DNA from: Pilaira anomala
Taxonomy: Eukaryota > Mucoromycota > Mucoromycetes > Mucorales > Mucoraceae
Assembly: GCA_025716855.1 (NCBI GenBank)
Contig: JAIXMQ010000035.1
Coordinates: forward strand, 62,001 to 126,000
Length of the DNA: 64,000 bases
Reading direction: 5' to 3'
Part shown: positions 1 to 12,314 of the stretch, one piece after another
How positions within the stretch are numbered: the stretch's first letter is position 1
How the letters are laid out: the number at the start of each line of letters is the position of its first letter
Notes under the pieces: generated by a model
Told to the model about the DNA's origin: nothing
The model's input: only the letters and a program-made list of their open reading frames with translations
Databases searched by the model: none
Made by a program: the position numbers and the translations under genes

Positions 1-2045
1 GAGCTGAAACTGAAAACGAAGCTGCATTTCATAAACATTTTGAGACTCAAGAAAAGTTATATGGACGTCAAATTGTGGTTAATTTAACTGAATTATCTGG
101 TAGAGAAGCCATTGTGGGCTCAGAGTATCGTAAACATGTAGAGAATTTAGCTGATCCTAATATAAAGTAAGTAGTAGTAGTAGTAGTAGTAAGCATTACA
201 TGTTTTTAAACATTCAATCCTATTTATTTTGTGTTATAGGTATGTCGAGTTTGATTTTCATAGAGAAACAAAAGGTATGCGCTTTGAAAATATTAGTAAA
301 CTTAGTAAAAGTTTACACGATGACTTGTCAAAAATACAGTAAGTGGTAAATTTTTATATATATACAAAAGGCAGTAATAAGTTGACACTATTACAAAAAG
401 ATATTTCTGGGAAACAACTGGAGAAAGAGAAAATGTTTATTGCAAACAATCTGGAACCTTTAGAACGGTTAGTAAAATAGTGATATAAAAACTTTATATA
501 TATATATATATATTAAAACAAACAAAATCAATTAGAATTGTATGGATTGTTTAGATAGAACCAACGTAGTTCAGGTAAAGGAAGCACTAAAAAAAAAAAA
601 AAAAAGATTGAATTCAACATTTTTTATTCATTTTACATTAGAGTGCCTTTGGTAGAAGCGTACTTAATTTACAATTAATGCGTTTTGGTATCTCAGAGTA
701 CCCAGAACAAGGAATTAAATTTTATGATGGCTTTGAAAGAATATTCAATAATGGTAAGTTTTTGTTTTGCATTGTCATACACAGACTTTTTTTATTAAAA
801 AAAAAACCTTTCTTAGTTTGGGCAAATAACGGTGATATGATTTCTAGAATGTACGCAGGTACAAGTGCTCTTAAAGGAGATTTTACCCGGTAAATATATA
901 TATATATACATACTCAGTTAAAAATCATAATTAAATATCATATACACATACAGAACAGGAAAGAGAAATATTACAGGCATGATGAACGATGCTTCTAATT
1001 CATTAGCAAGAATGTATTTCAATACAATTAAAGATTTTTGGAGACAAGCTACTGTGGATTTCATATTAGGATATCATAAAACAGAGATATTTAGACATGT
1101 ACCACAAAGTACGAAAATGTCTGCTGAACCAGGCATTGAAAGAAGATGGGCTAAAATAAGATCGGATGCTAGTAAGAACAACAACAACAACAACAACAAA
1201 AAGTCTATCCTATATTAACTTTATACATTCTATAAAATAGTTGAAATAAGTAGTGAAATCGTAATTGCAGACGATGAAACGAAAATAGGTGGTTGGACCT
1301 TGTTATCACCTTCCAGTAGTACAGAATCAACAACTAAAAAGTCTAAATCAGCCAAAGAATTCGAAGAAAAAGTACTGTTATTGACAGAAAAGGCACTTTA
1401 TGTCTGTAGTTACAATTACAGTTTAGAAAAAGTAATTCAATTTAAACGTCTTGCATTAGATACAATCACTTCAATTCAAATGGGTGAATACATTTTATCT
1501 ACATTAACTCCTACTTCTCGTTCTGAAGATCAGAATTATGGTATCATCCTAAGTTATTTAACTGAAGGTGAATTAGTTCGTTGGAACACTGGAAGTATTC
1601 AAAACAAGAGTTTAATTGCATTAAATATTCAACCAAATGAAACTACACATACTGCTACCATCATAGAGGGCGGCGCAACTTCTTCTTCTTCTTCATCAAA
1701 CTCAAGTTCAGAAGAAGAAGAAGAAGATGATGATGAAGGTTTCAACAAGATTTCAACCATTACATTTAAAGCAGTTCGATATAATATTCTAGGTGAATTA
1801 GATGGCGAAGTAGAAACTTGTAAACAACAAATACATTCTATGGTAAAAGCAATTCAAAAAGCTTCTGGACATCAAGAAAAAGACTTTATTATTCAAAAAC
1901 CCATCATCAGGTAAATTAAATTATGATGCGTTTTTTATGTGTAACTTATACATCTTTTTTTTTTCCTAGTTTGGAACAAGCCGAAAAGACGGATGGTATC
2001 TTTAAAAAAATGGGATATAGAATTAAGCAAGCGATTTGGATTTAA
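1..2045 (+). CDS. SAC-domain phosphoinositide phosphatase, 5' partial (Sac2/INPP5F-like)
   Basis: Removes phosphate from phosphoinositides, probably on endomembranes. The window opens inside the gene. Exons read as 1-166, 240-338, 401-467, 536-574, 642-753, 817-889, 954-1171, 1271-1910 and 1970-2045, all with GT/AG borders. The tiny 39-nt exon at 536-574 encodes NCMDCLDRTNVVQ, which is the SAC catalytic CX5R(T) loop, so the active site is intact. The conserved YFWETTG and RFGISEYPEQG stretches flank it. The long exon at 1271-1910 carries an hSac2-type domain (GGWTLLSPS, LYVCSYNYS, followed by RYNILGELDGEVE), with a Ser/Glu/Asp low-complexity insert around 1681-1735. The hSac2 region favours the Sac2/INPP5F branch over Sac1 or synaptojanin, but the missing N-terminus leaves this open. 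Family assignment is firm; the subfamily is inferred. Confidence 0.87.
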
Positions 2046-2522
2046 ATAATAATAAAAAACAGAATCGTGTCTTTACTGCGCACATGACAACACGCACACA
2101 TACACAAACACACACATTATGACATGTCGTTTACTTCTTTTTGTTTCTCTTTAAAGTACCGAAATTTCTCATCGTTTATGCAAAGAAATTTCGATTGCTT
2201 TTTTTTTAAAAAAAAAGTATTATGTAATACAAAATTGCTATGCGCAGTAATGTATTTTTTTTCACGATTTGTCATTTTCAAAATAGAATCGAAACGGATG
2301 ATGATTAAACATGGATGTAACTCCATTTGGTCATACACATATATACACGTATCACTATTTCCATTATCACCCCTCTCGATAAAGTAATAATTATATTTTT
2401 ATCACTGCAGCTTCTATTATACTAGGTAATTTTTTTTTTTTTTTATAAATGGATAAGATTATTGTAAATAAGCTAAATTAAATTTTAGTGTACTTTGGTT
2501 TTAACGCTTCTCACACAATCAA

Positions 2523-2569
<47 letters not shown>

Positions 2570-3428
2570 CCATATTATAGTAGCTCCGATTGACGTAATA
2601 GTGAGAAAGTGGCCTGGTGTAAAAAAAAAAAAACGTTTAAATCTTATTTCAGGGTTAAAAAAGAAACTTTTTTTTTTTAGGTTTTAAAATCATTCTTGTG
2701 CATAAAACTATGATTTAATTAGTTTAAATTTCCAAGAAACTTGAGAAAAGAAGGAGAAAAAAGTCCTTTGATAACCATAGTAACACGAAAAAAGCTTATT
2801 AAACAAAACGGACAGGATATCCGTAAAATCCCAAGAGTACGAATGATCTCCGAATTTTGTTCATGAGATCGAGACCTTTTTGATGCTTAGCCCATCTTTA
2901 ACAAATTTCTCTTCCCCCCCGTGTGCAACCAACTTTTTCTTCTGCCACTTTTTTTTTTTTATGTCAAAAAAAGTGGGGGGAAAAAAAAAAGACAATTTTT
3001 ACCAATAAACCTTACTAATTTTTCGAAAACCATAAAATATACTTTTTATGGGTAAAATATATTCTTCAAAAAAGTCTGTGCTTTTTTATTTGGTGTAGCC
3101 GCAGTTTTATATAAACAGATTATTAGCCTCATTTGTTATTTATATGATTACAAATGTTTATGTTGGTTTGACGTATGGATAACATATGTATTCTACATTG
3201 GTTTACCCCCTATCTTTTATAGTCATTCCCTTTCATAAAAAAAAAAAAAAAAAACGGACCTGGAAAAATAAGGATTCAACCCGATTCTGAAACAGGCGTA
3301 GTTCAAAAATTGGAAACCTTTTTAACAAGACTTTTCATAATTTTTCTTTTTTTCTTCTTCTTCTTCTCCTTTCCTTGTCAAGGCTTACTGTCTCACTCTT
3401 TCTCACTCTAAAATAAATCAATAAAACA
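2046..3428. other. Intergenic region, 1.4 kb, no supported gene
   Basis: Holds the 3' flank of the SAC gene and the promoter of the SAP-domain gene. A (CA)n microsatellite lies at about 2525-2568. Runs of A, T, C and G are frequent (C8 near 2914, a G6 next to a poly-A near 2975). Immediately upstream of 3429 there is a CT-rich tract (about 3340-3405), common before start codons in this window. Short reading frames on both strands at 2117-2387 overlap one another and have low-complexity composition, so I do not call them. Confidence 0.6.
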
Positions 3429-4659
3429 ATGTATAATAATTCACAACAACAACAACAACAACAACAACAAAATCCAATGAACCTTTTAATTAGCCCTTTT
3501 AACCCAAGTCCAGACTATAACGATGATTCAGTTCAATTACAATATGCTTCTGATCCATCTCCATCACAACAGCAAGAAATATATAATAATCAATCACCTC
3601 AATTTGAAATGGTATGTAACTATAGTAACTAAACATAAATAAATAAAATTAACATAAATTTTATAGATGAACTATTCAAATGAATTTATTTCTCATTCAC
3701 CAGAATCTTCCTCTTCTGCAGAATCCAATTTGATATCACCTCCACAACAATACTATCCATCCGATATGAATTGGACAGACAATAACAACAACACGCATTC
3801 TTCATTTATGGGATCAGACTATACAAATCATCGTCATGCTACTTCTAGTAGTACTATGAAAAAGCGATCTTCTTCTGTACCACCTCATTACAACAAATTC
3901 AGGCCCGCTCAACAACAAGATTACATGTATAACCAATTTCAAGTCGTGAATCATCTCCAACAACCAAACTCTACCACCACCACCGCCACAAAACCTTTAC
4001 CTATCAAGATTCCTCGTATGCATCCAGGTCATCTTCATTTAAATCAACCCATGGATATGGAAGCCTATCGTCGACAATTAGATGAAAAGTTAGAAAAGAT
4101 TAATTTTGATGATATTACTGTAGCTGAATTAAAAGATGCATTAAGAGAAAGAGGGTTACCTGCAACGGGTAGAAAAGCTGAATTATTATCTAGATTAAAA
4201 AGAGAACGTGATTTATTAAAAGATCGTAATGCGATTGCTGAAGCGGCTGCGGCTGTAGATAGTTTGACATCTCCATCTATGATGGCTACTACTACTACGA
4301 CGACGACGACTCCATTACATCGTCGTGTGACTCATTTAAATCTATCATCATCAGAGGATTCTCCTACAAAACGACATCAACGTCTTTATAATCCTTATTC
4401 TCCTCCTCCTTATTCAAATCCTCGTCTTGCTTTTTCTGTTCCAGAAACAAATACCCAATTATTTCTTAATGATCAATACATGAATCGACCCTCCTCTCTT
4501 TCAAATCCTATTGAACTTGAAGAACAACAAAGAAAAGGTATTATACTCTTTTTTTTTTTTTTTTTTTTTTTTTAAGAAACTTTTTTTTTAATTGTTCTTT
4601 TTTTTTTATTAGATATCTGGGACGATCAAACACTACAAAACTTTTTAAATCAAATATAA
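3429..4659 (+). CDS. SAP-domain protein with Gln/Ser/Thr-rich flanks
   Basis: Three exons (3429-3611, 3667-4537, 4613-4659) give 366 residues. The one recognisable domain is a SAP motif at about residues 206-240 (core DITVAELKDALRERGLPATG, then RKAELLSRLKRE), a helix-extension-helix that binds AT-rich DNA or scaffold regions and is found in chromatin, RNA-processing and DNA-repair proteins. The rest is disordered: poly-Gln at the start, Ser/Pro/Asn-rich middle, a poly-Thr run and Pro/Tyr-rich tail. The third exon is very short (ending in DDQTLQNFLNQI) and follows a long poly-T tract. It resembles fungal SAP-only nuclear proteins, and a transcriptional regulator role is inferred, not shown. 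Start chosen as the first ATG after a CT-rich leader. Confidence 0.75.
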
Positions 4660-4839
4660 ATATTCTTCTCTTTTTTACCAACTTTGTATCTAACTTCAAA
4701 AAATATAAATATTCTGTAAATTTCCCTTTTTATGAAAAAAATAAATAATTTTATCATGTGTATATCTTTTTTTTTTTTTTATTTGTTTTCTTGCACCGAC
4801 TTTTTTTTTTTTTTAAAAAAAATATCTACACACTCTGCT

Positions 4840-6272
4840 TCAACTTCTTGTCTTTTTTACAGTCGCTTTTTCTTTTTCATTCTCTTCATCATCATGATTT
4901 CGTTTATTATCACTATTACTTGTAAAAAATAAATAAATATGCAAAATAAAAAATAAAATAAAAACTTACAGTTTTGCTAATGGCGAAGGTCGATATTCAC
5001 CACCACCACCACCACCACCAGCATTCACAGTAGAGCTACCACCACCGCCACCACCACCACCACCACCAGGTCCACTTCCTCCACTGATTGACCCTCTTGT
5101 TAAAGGCCAATGAAACGATGTACCTCCTGAAATTGGTGTACTTGAGAAATTCAATGGACTAGGTAATTCATTCTGTTGATAAAATTCTGGATAAAATGTA
5201 GAAGGTGAAGGTAAATTTTGTGCAAATTGTGAAGGTAAAGCAGAAGGTGGTGCAAAATTGTTCGTTGGTTGTTGCTGAGGCTGTGGCTGTGGCTGTTGTT
5301 GTTGTTGTTGTTGTTGTTGTTGTGCTGGTTGTTGCTGCTGATTTGGATCTTGTTGTGACGTAGGGGATTCATTGGGTATCTCAACCCGCAAGTTTGTAGG
5401 TCGTTTGTTATTTGGTGTAGTTGTAGGCATCGGTTGTGGTGGTGGTGCATGATGATAATAAGGTACTGTGTTTGGGTTAGGTGAATTCATATGTCCTATT
5501 GTAGGACCTGGATTACCATATGATATAAGATGTTGTTGCTGTTGTTGTTGATGGTGATGTGGCGGAGGAGCCATGATGGGTGCATACGTTGGTGGCTAAT
5601 ATATATACATATATAAGATACTAATTTTACATATGATTTTTACTACTTACTTGGGCAATATACATTGGATGAGGTGGATATAAATCATAATAACCTTGCA
5701 TTGGAGGCGGTGGACCATAATTTACGGGATAACGCGTAGGAGGTTGATGATACATCATCATAGTAGGAGGTAAAGCTGGCGGTGGAGGAGCAGGTTGAGG
5801 AGGAGGAGGAGGAAGAGGATGATTGGTAGTTTCTACTACGGTTGGATTATCGGATTGTTTTGTACTTTCGTTGTCCAATTCATGCTGTTCTAATCCTTCT
5901 TCTCCTTCTTCCCATTGGTCACCATCTGTTGCGTCAATAAACTAAAAAAAAAAAGAAAATTTAAATAAACAAAGAAAATAACTATTTTTTATATTTATAT
6001 TTACATCTTGGTTCGATTTACTTTCATGAGGATCGTTATACTATTATATATAAAAGTTAATAAATGCATTTATTACTAACGCTCTCTTTCTTACTTCAGT
6101 ATATTTCATTAAAATATGATCAATATCTGTACTTGCATATTGAACTAACTTTCCACTTGTGTTAAAAATAAGTAGAGCGATCTCACAGTTACATAATACA
6201 CTTAGTTCGTAAGCTTTCTTCATCAACCCATGCTTACGTTTCAGGAACGTAACCTAAGTTACAAAACAAATA

Positions 6273-6316
<44 letters not shown>

Positions 6317-6392
6317 CAACGTGAGCAACTCTTTTTACTTGTTTATTTCGTTCATCTTGAATAGGTTGAATCTTGATTTTTTTACGTCCCAT
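4840..6392 (-). CDS. MADS-box transcription factor, MEF2/Rlm1 type
   Basis: Six exons on the minus strand (6392-6339, 6253-6095, 6040-6005, 5941-5651, 5595-4970, 4918-4840) give 414 residues. The MADS domain starts at Met1 ([18 protein letters not shown], joined across intron 1 to [17 protein letters not shown]) and is followed by a MEF2-type extension ([15 protein letters not shown], then [11 protein letters not shown]). This pattern is typical of fungal Rlm1/Smp1-like factors, which bind CTA(A/T)4TAG sites and in yeast act below the cell-wall-integrity MAP kinase. The C-terminal half is Pro-, Gln-, His- and Gly-rich. The reading frame meets TAA directly after exon 5, but a GTAAGT donor overlaps that point and splices in frame to a last exon with a basic [11 protein letters not shown] tail, so I prefer the longer form. 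MAPK control is inferred from family. Confidence 0.88.
6275..6316. repeat. Poly-T tract of 42 bases inside an intron
   Basis: Uninterrupted T run on the plus strand within intron 1 of the MADS-box gene (poly-A in the transcript orientation). Likely length-variable. Confidence 0.9.
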
Positions 6393-6785
6393 CTATATTC
6401 AAACATATTTATAGAAATAGAAAAAAAAAAAAAAAAAAAAAAAGAAAAGAAAATAAAATAAAATAAAAATAAAAAATAAAAAAAATAAAATATAAAAAAA
6501 AATAAAAAGTTAAAAAAAGAAGAGTTATAAAAATAGTTGTTTTTTATTTATACCAGAAATAGATTACTACTGTTGAAAGAGAGAGAGCGAGAGGGTAAAA
6601 AAAGTAAATGAAAATAAAAAAAAGGGAATAAATACATATTTTTTTTAAAAATTTATTTATAGTCACAAAAAGGGAGGAATAAGAAAAAAAAAAGAAAAAA
6701 AAAAAAAGAACGTGTAATAGCTTAAATTAAGAGAGCATAAAGAGTATTTGTATGTATTTTGTTTGTAGCGAGAGAAAAAAATAAA

Positions 6786-7471
6786 TTAAATCAAAATCCC
6801 TTGTTGCTCTTTCATCCTTTGATTATCTTGAACCAATCTTTCTATCTCAAACAAGATGGTACTTTGACTCTTTTTAAAGTGTTTTAAATGTTGTACTGTG
6901 TATTCTAATAACCCAACTTTACTCATCTTTTTACTGACACCCGGTAATTGTTGACGTAAAGCATCAAATCCTTGTTTGATTTGGGCTCTACGTTTCTTTT
7001 CCGATTCAATATGCACTTGACGACGGACTTCCGCTACCGGTAAATGACTTTCATCAAATCGACGACGACGTCTCTTCTTTAAAAGGTTACCATTTTCATA
7101 AAGTTCTTTGGAATATTGATGAAATTCGGGTAAGAAAGCTTCCGTTTCAGCTTTATTCACTTGGTTCGATAGGTAACTGGATGGGGTAGACACGCAAGAA
7201 GATGCTGGACTCACTGGCATATGATACATATCAATTTGAGATGGTACAATAGGTGCTGTATTTGTGAAGGAAGAATATCCTTGAAAGTAATCTGCTGTCA
7301 TTTTTTTTTTTTTTTTTTAGTGTTTTATAAAAACATCAATATATACATATATATATATTTACCTGTTTCGGGTTGAAATACGGACATAGGAGAGTATAGG
7401 GGTGTATCAAGGTACTTGGTGTACGTAGGATTGAAAAGTTCAAATGATGATGATACAACTGTTTTATTCAT
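6786..7471 (-). CDS. bHLH transcription factor
   Basis: Two exons (7471-7363 and 7291-6786) give 204 residues. The upstream ATG at 7471 is preferred over one at 7301, because a CAG acceptor just inside that ORF joins in frame to the upstream exon (product begins MNKTVVSSSFELFNPTYTKY). The C-terminal half contains a basic region (RRQVHIESEKKRRAQIKQGF) with the H-E-R-type contacts H..E..RR, then helix 1, a loop (LPGVSKKMSKVG) and helix 2 (LLEYTVQHLKHFKK), followed by a short coiled coil (ILFEIERLVQDNQRMKEQQ). These contacts predict E-box (CACGTG-like) binding as a dimer. Notably, CACGTG sites occur elsewhere in this window, but no link to this protein is shown. Targets unknown. Confidence 0.85.
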
Positions 7472-8125
7472 GTTTTGATATAAATTATTTTTTCTTATAA
7501 AAAAAAAAAAAGAAAGGAAGGGTAAGGGATAGGGTAAAGGAAAGAATAGCTTGTGGCTTTATGGGAAATTTAGTTATATAAAGAAAGGGAATATAGATAT
7601 ATAATTCTAGTTTAAATACTTTATCTTCACTGCTTTTTTTTTTTTTTTTTTTTTTTTTACAAACATTTTATAACATCACACCATAATTCTTTTATTAAGG
7701 TCCGAATTCATGTATACAATTATAAAAAAAAAATCACGTTCCCCTTCGCCGATTAAATTAAACCTCTCAAAAAGAAAAATCGTATTTTTTTTTTTTACAT
7801 GAACCTGTCAAAAAAATAAATTGCAATTTGTTGTTATGGTAATAGATTTTTTTAATTTATTTGTTTTATCTTTTAAATACGTTGCTAGGCTTTTTTTTTA
7901 ATAAAAAAAAAAAAGGATAAGCCAAATGTTTAGTTTTCACATTCATTGTTGTTGTGATTAAAAGCCGGCAGTTTAAACGACTAATATGGTTCAAAAACCG
8001 ATTTCGCTCTGTTGCGCGTGTTACTCGATCCTTTTCATCAAATGAACCAATCTAGAACTTTCCCATTTTTTTCTATAAAAAATAAATAGTTTTCCAGGCA
8101 CACAACATGAAAAATAAAAAAGTCA

Positions 8126-8157
<32 letters not shown>

Positions 8158-8287
8158 ATTAGACATTCTACGTCATTTCAAAACTTTACACCGGGCTTTT
8201 AAAGGATTTACAATTGAAGGAAACGCGCGTACAATTTTTTTATATATTTCTTTTTTTCTTTCTTTATTAAAAATAAAATACAAAAAG
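7472..8287. promoter_or_regulatory. Divergent promoter between the bHLH gene and Ubp6
   Basis: About 0.8 kb separating two gene starts that face away from each other. Content is AT-rich with several T/A homopolymers (T22 near 7637-7658, A20 near 8139-8158) and no recognisable coding potential. The segment at 8165-8235 is less AT-rich and the Ubp6 start follows a short A-rich leader. Confidence 0.5.
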
Positions 8288-10120
8288 ATGCCAAAGATCA
8301 ACGTCACCGTCAAATGGAGTGGTAAAAAGTTTGAAAATATGGAGCTAGGTAAAATTCTCACTTACAGAGAGAGAGAGAGAGAGAAAAGGAACGTGTATAT
8401 TCATTTGTTTTTTTAAAATAGATACGGATGAATCCGCTGAGCTCTTCAAGACTCAAATTTATTCACAAACTGGCGTTCCTCCTGAACGTCAAAAGATTAT
8501 GGTCAAAGGTGGTATTTTAAAGGTAAAAATTTAATGAAAAATAATTTGGTAATAAGGTTTATTCATACTATATATATATATATAGGATACAACTGATCTC
8601 AATAAATTAGGCTTGAAAGATGTAAGCGTTCAACTGAAGCATACAATAATAATAAAAAAAAATAGATAAAAACTAAAACATTTATAACAATAGGGTCATA
8701 GTTTTATGATGATGGGTACTGCTGGTGAACTTCCTAAGGCACCACCTAAACCTGTTCAATTCTTGGAAGATATGACAGATGCTGAAGTCATGACAGCTGT
8801 AAGAAAGAAAGAAAGAAAGAAAGAAAGAAAAAAAAATGACTAAATTTTTATACCATCTAGTTGGATATTCCTCCTGGATTAGAAAACTTGGGAAACACAT
8901 GTTACATGGTAAAAGCAGAAACAACATACATATTTACATATATATATATAAAACTCATGCATTTCAAAAAAAAAAAAAATTAGAACGCTACATTACAATG
9001 TTTACGTGCTATGCCAGAACTTAAAGATGCTTTAGACAAATACCAAGGCGGATTAAATGGAGCAGACAGCCGTGGAAATTTAGTAGCAAGTCTTCGAGAC
9101 CTTTTTGGCAACCTTTCAAAAGTATCGGATGGATTCCCACCTTTAATCTTTTGGCAAATGCTTCGTCAATCCTTTCCTCAATTCTCTCAAATGGGACAAG
9201 GTGGTGTACCCATGCAACAAGATGCTGAAGAGTGTTGGAGTGAACTCGTTTCCGTTTTGAAAGCAAAATTACCAAAGGAATCCGAAGATAAGAATTTTAT
9301 TGAACGTTACATGACAGGTGAATTACGTACTGAAACCACCTGTGTAGAGGCTCCTGAGGAAGAAAAGGTCGTTTCTGAACACGAACCTTTTACTAAATTG
9401 AGTTGTCATATCTCAATCAGTACAAATTATATGATCAACGGTATTTTGGAATCTTTGAATGAAGAATTAGAAAAGACTTCACCTACTTTAGGTCGTACCG
9501 CTAAATATCAACGTAAATCGCGTGTCACTCGTCTTCCTCAATATTTACCAATTCAATTCGTTCGTTTCTTTTGGAAACCTCAAGAACAAGTCAAGGCAAA
9601 GATTTTGCGTAAAGTCAAATTCCCACTTGAATTCGATGCAACTGAACTTTGTACACCTGAACTTCAAAATAAATTCTCTAAAGCTAAATTGAAGATTAAA
9701 GATGTTCAAGATAAAAAAGTTCAAAAGGAAAGAGATGAAAAACGTAGAAAGATGAATACGGATGTTACTGATAGTAATACAACAGCTACTCCAATGGATA
9801 CAACAGCAACAACAACAACAACAACAGATGTGACAGAAGAAAAGGTAGACTGGAAAGATTATTTAGATCCTGAACTTGTAAAAGATGTTGGTTGTAATCC
9901 TACGGGTCAATATGAATTAGCTGCTGTCTTGACACATGTAGGTAGATCTGCTGATTCTGGTCATTATATCGCTTGGGTTAAAAAGAGTGAAAACGAATGG
10001 CATAAATTTGATGATGATAAGGTTTCTGTGCTTCGTGATTCAGATATTGAACGTCTTGATGGTGGAGGTGACTGGCACACTGCTTATATTGTCTTGTATA
10101 AAGCTAAAAAGCTTGATTAA
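8288..10120 (+). CDS. UBP6: Ubiquitin-specific protease Ubp6/USP14 (proteasome-bound deubiquitinase)
   Basis: Cysteine protease that trims ubiquitin from substrates docked on the 26S proteasome base. Six exons (8288-8348, 8422-8522, 8586-8621, 8694-8798, 8861-8908, 8984-10120) give 495 residues, matching USP14/Ubp6 length. N-terminal ubiquitin-like domain at residues 1-75 (begins MPKINVTVKWSGKKFE), which in the family binds the proteasome. USP domain: Cys box ENLGNTCYMNATLQCL with nucleophile C115, split between exons 5 and 6; His box SADSGHYIAW with H444; then WHKFDDDKV. An acidic/Thr-rich insert lies near residues 380-400. The 3' end faces the Rmd5 gene with only 50 bp between the two stop codons, so the 3' UTRs probably overlap. 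Confidence 0.96.
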
Positions 10121-10170
10121 AAATAAAAATTTATGATTTATTATATATATATAATAATGATTTTTCTTTT

Positions 10171-11580
10171 TTAAAAATAAACTTGAATCGCTTGCTCTAC
10201 TGAAGATTCTGAAGGACAATAAGGACATTTAAATCGAGTAGAAGATCGAATGTTTTTAGAAAGTTGTTGTAAACTTTCTTTACAAATGACATGTCCACAT
10301 ATCATCATCATGGGTGGATTTTCTTCTGTTGCTTGTTCTTTTGAGACTGGACAGGCAAAGACTGAATGATATCTTAGGTCTTCATCTAATGGAATTTCTA
10401 CAGGTAATTCATCCTGTGCACTCCATTCTGCTCTTTTACTAGACATGATTGTATATAATTTCATAATCACTGGTAAAGCCGTTGTACCAACGTAAACACT
10501 TGTATAGAGTGGACTTTCTGTACTCATCTTTAAAAGTGAACAAAAATCTCTTTGAAATTCTTGTCGGATATCTATCCATCTTTCTTCTGCAAATAAGTCG
10601 GCATAGCGATTAGGAGGTAAAGCTTTAGATAATCCAAACGCAGAGGTTAATTTACTGATTTCTGCATGAATAAATCTATTAGTATAAAATATATAATATA
10701 ACTCTATTTGATTTACCTGGTAAATGCTTCTCTCCGTATTTATGAGTGTGTAATCGAATATATCGAATGGCTTCTAAAGCATCTACTGACTGATATAATT
10801 GAATTGTTTTCATACAATGCAACTTGAATTCCAATGCACTACCAATCTTTAAAAGTTCATCATAATGTGATGCTGCCCACCTTTTGAAAAAATAAATAAG
10901 TAATATATATATATATATAACAATATAGTAGTGCTTACTCTATTGCCAAGGTTAAATCCTTTTCTTCCAATTGCTTCAATATACTATACAATTGCTCAAA
11001 CTCAGTTTTTAATTGCTCCACTGTATCACGTAATTCATTATCAACCGGTATTTGTGCTTCATCCATAAACTCATCACATAATTCAAACTGTCCTTGTCGA
11101 ATGAAATGTAAAGCTAATGATCTTGATATCAGTTCTTCTTTACCTGCAAATGCTTCTGGATGATAAATCACTGAGATATCTTGCTTGAATTTCTGGTTTT
11201 TTTTTTTTTAGCATGAAAAAGTATCGGATACTATTTATATATTCCGTTTTTTTTTCTTTCTTTCTTTCTTACCCTATCCAATTCTTTATTCAATTTTGAT
11301 AAACAACTTTGAAATTCTTTTTGTGGTTTTTGAAACTGTAACTTTTTAGCATTGTCTTGTATTTGTAATAAACTTTGTTGTGGCGAAGACTCTAATATGT
11401 CACAAAAAGTTAGATAGTAAATGAAAAAATTCTTTTTTAGTTAGTATACTTACTGTTGGCAAGTAAAGTTTTATGTTTCTCTAAAAGTAACTTGAAGTCC
11501 GCAAGCTTATCAAGTTGTGTATCTTGCATAATAGCTTGCTTCTTTTTCAAGTCGAGACATGTGTTTAAGATGGAGTTCAT
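10171..11580 (-). CDS. RMD5: GID/CTLH complex E3 ligase subunit Rmd5/Gid2
   Basis: RING-type subunit of the GID (CTLH) ubiquitin ligase, which in yeast degrades gluconeogenic enzymes. Five exons (11580-11454, 11391-11273, 11192-10939, 10880-10717, 10661-10171) give 384 residues, close to yeast Rmd5. The centre holds the LisH/CTLH-type helices (ISRSLALHFIRQGQFELCDE, then AIRYIRLHTHKYGEKHLP). The C-terminus holds the family's degenerate RING: CPVSKEQ, MMMICGHVICKESL, FKCPYCPSESSVEQA, with the usual ending QVYF. An extra coiled-coil-prone N-terminus is as expected. It is convergent with UBP6 and divergent from the HUWE1-like gene, so three ubiquitin genes lie side by side. Assignment from motif order is strong. 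Confidence 0.93.
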
Positions 11581-12314
11581 TATTGCGTGTAAAAGGAAAA
11601 TAAAACGTTCTCTTTTTTTTTTTTTTTTTTTTTTTGTTAACAGAAATATATCACGTGATACATATCGGATGTTCTTTGATGTCATGTGATCTAGTTTAAC
11701 TATCACGTGATCTTGCTTGAATCGCGTTATTTTACTTCTTTTTTTACTACTTTTTTATTTCAAACGTATTATTCATCATTGAGAATCCGGGCTAATTTTC
11801 TGAGTTGATAGATAATTAAACAAGGCTTTTTAAGTACATAATTACGTGTATAATATAGTCTAGAGTTTATTTGGTAAATAAAAATGCATCCTTGACAAGT
11901 AAAGAGCAATACAACATAGAACTTTTTTTTCTTTTTTTTTTTTTTTTTTTTTTTTTCATGACGCAGCAATTGTTGTTGTTGTTTTGCCCTTTTAAAACTC
12001 CCTTTTTTTTATTTTTTTTTACAACAATTCATCAGTTTAAAAGCCTTCTTTCTTTCCTCTTTCCCCTTTTCTTTTTTCACTCTATTTTTTTTTAAAAAAA
12101 AAAAAAAAAAAAAGCTGTTTATATAAAAAAAAAAGAAAGAGAAACAGCTTCATTAAATCCAAAGCAAGAAAACTTCAATAGTTACAAAGAGAAAAAATCG
12201 TAAGTGCTTTCTATCCCATTTTATAAACCTTAAAAAAAAGACGACGAGTAACACTTTTTTTTGTTCAAGAAAACCCGTTTTTTTTTTCTAACTGCAAATT
12301 TTTAATCGCGATCT
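11581..12314. promoter_or_regulatory. Shared divergent promoter of RMD5 and the HUWE1-like gene with TCACGTGA sites
   Basis: Two palindromic TCACGTGA octamers are seen at 11651-11658 and 11703-11710, with a one-base variant TCATGTGA at 11682-11689. They sit 70-130 bp from the RMD5 start. The octamer is the classic site of bHLH(-Zip) factors such as Cbf1/USF/TFEB types. The HUWE1-like side has long pyrimidine tracts (about 11930-12100) before its ATG. Regulation by a bHLH protein is inferred. Confidence 0.5.

Noticed and set aside
2117..2387. Overlapping frames on both strands downstream of the SAC gene
   Set aside because: Low-complexity Phe/Lys sequence from A/T runs and no splice partners.
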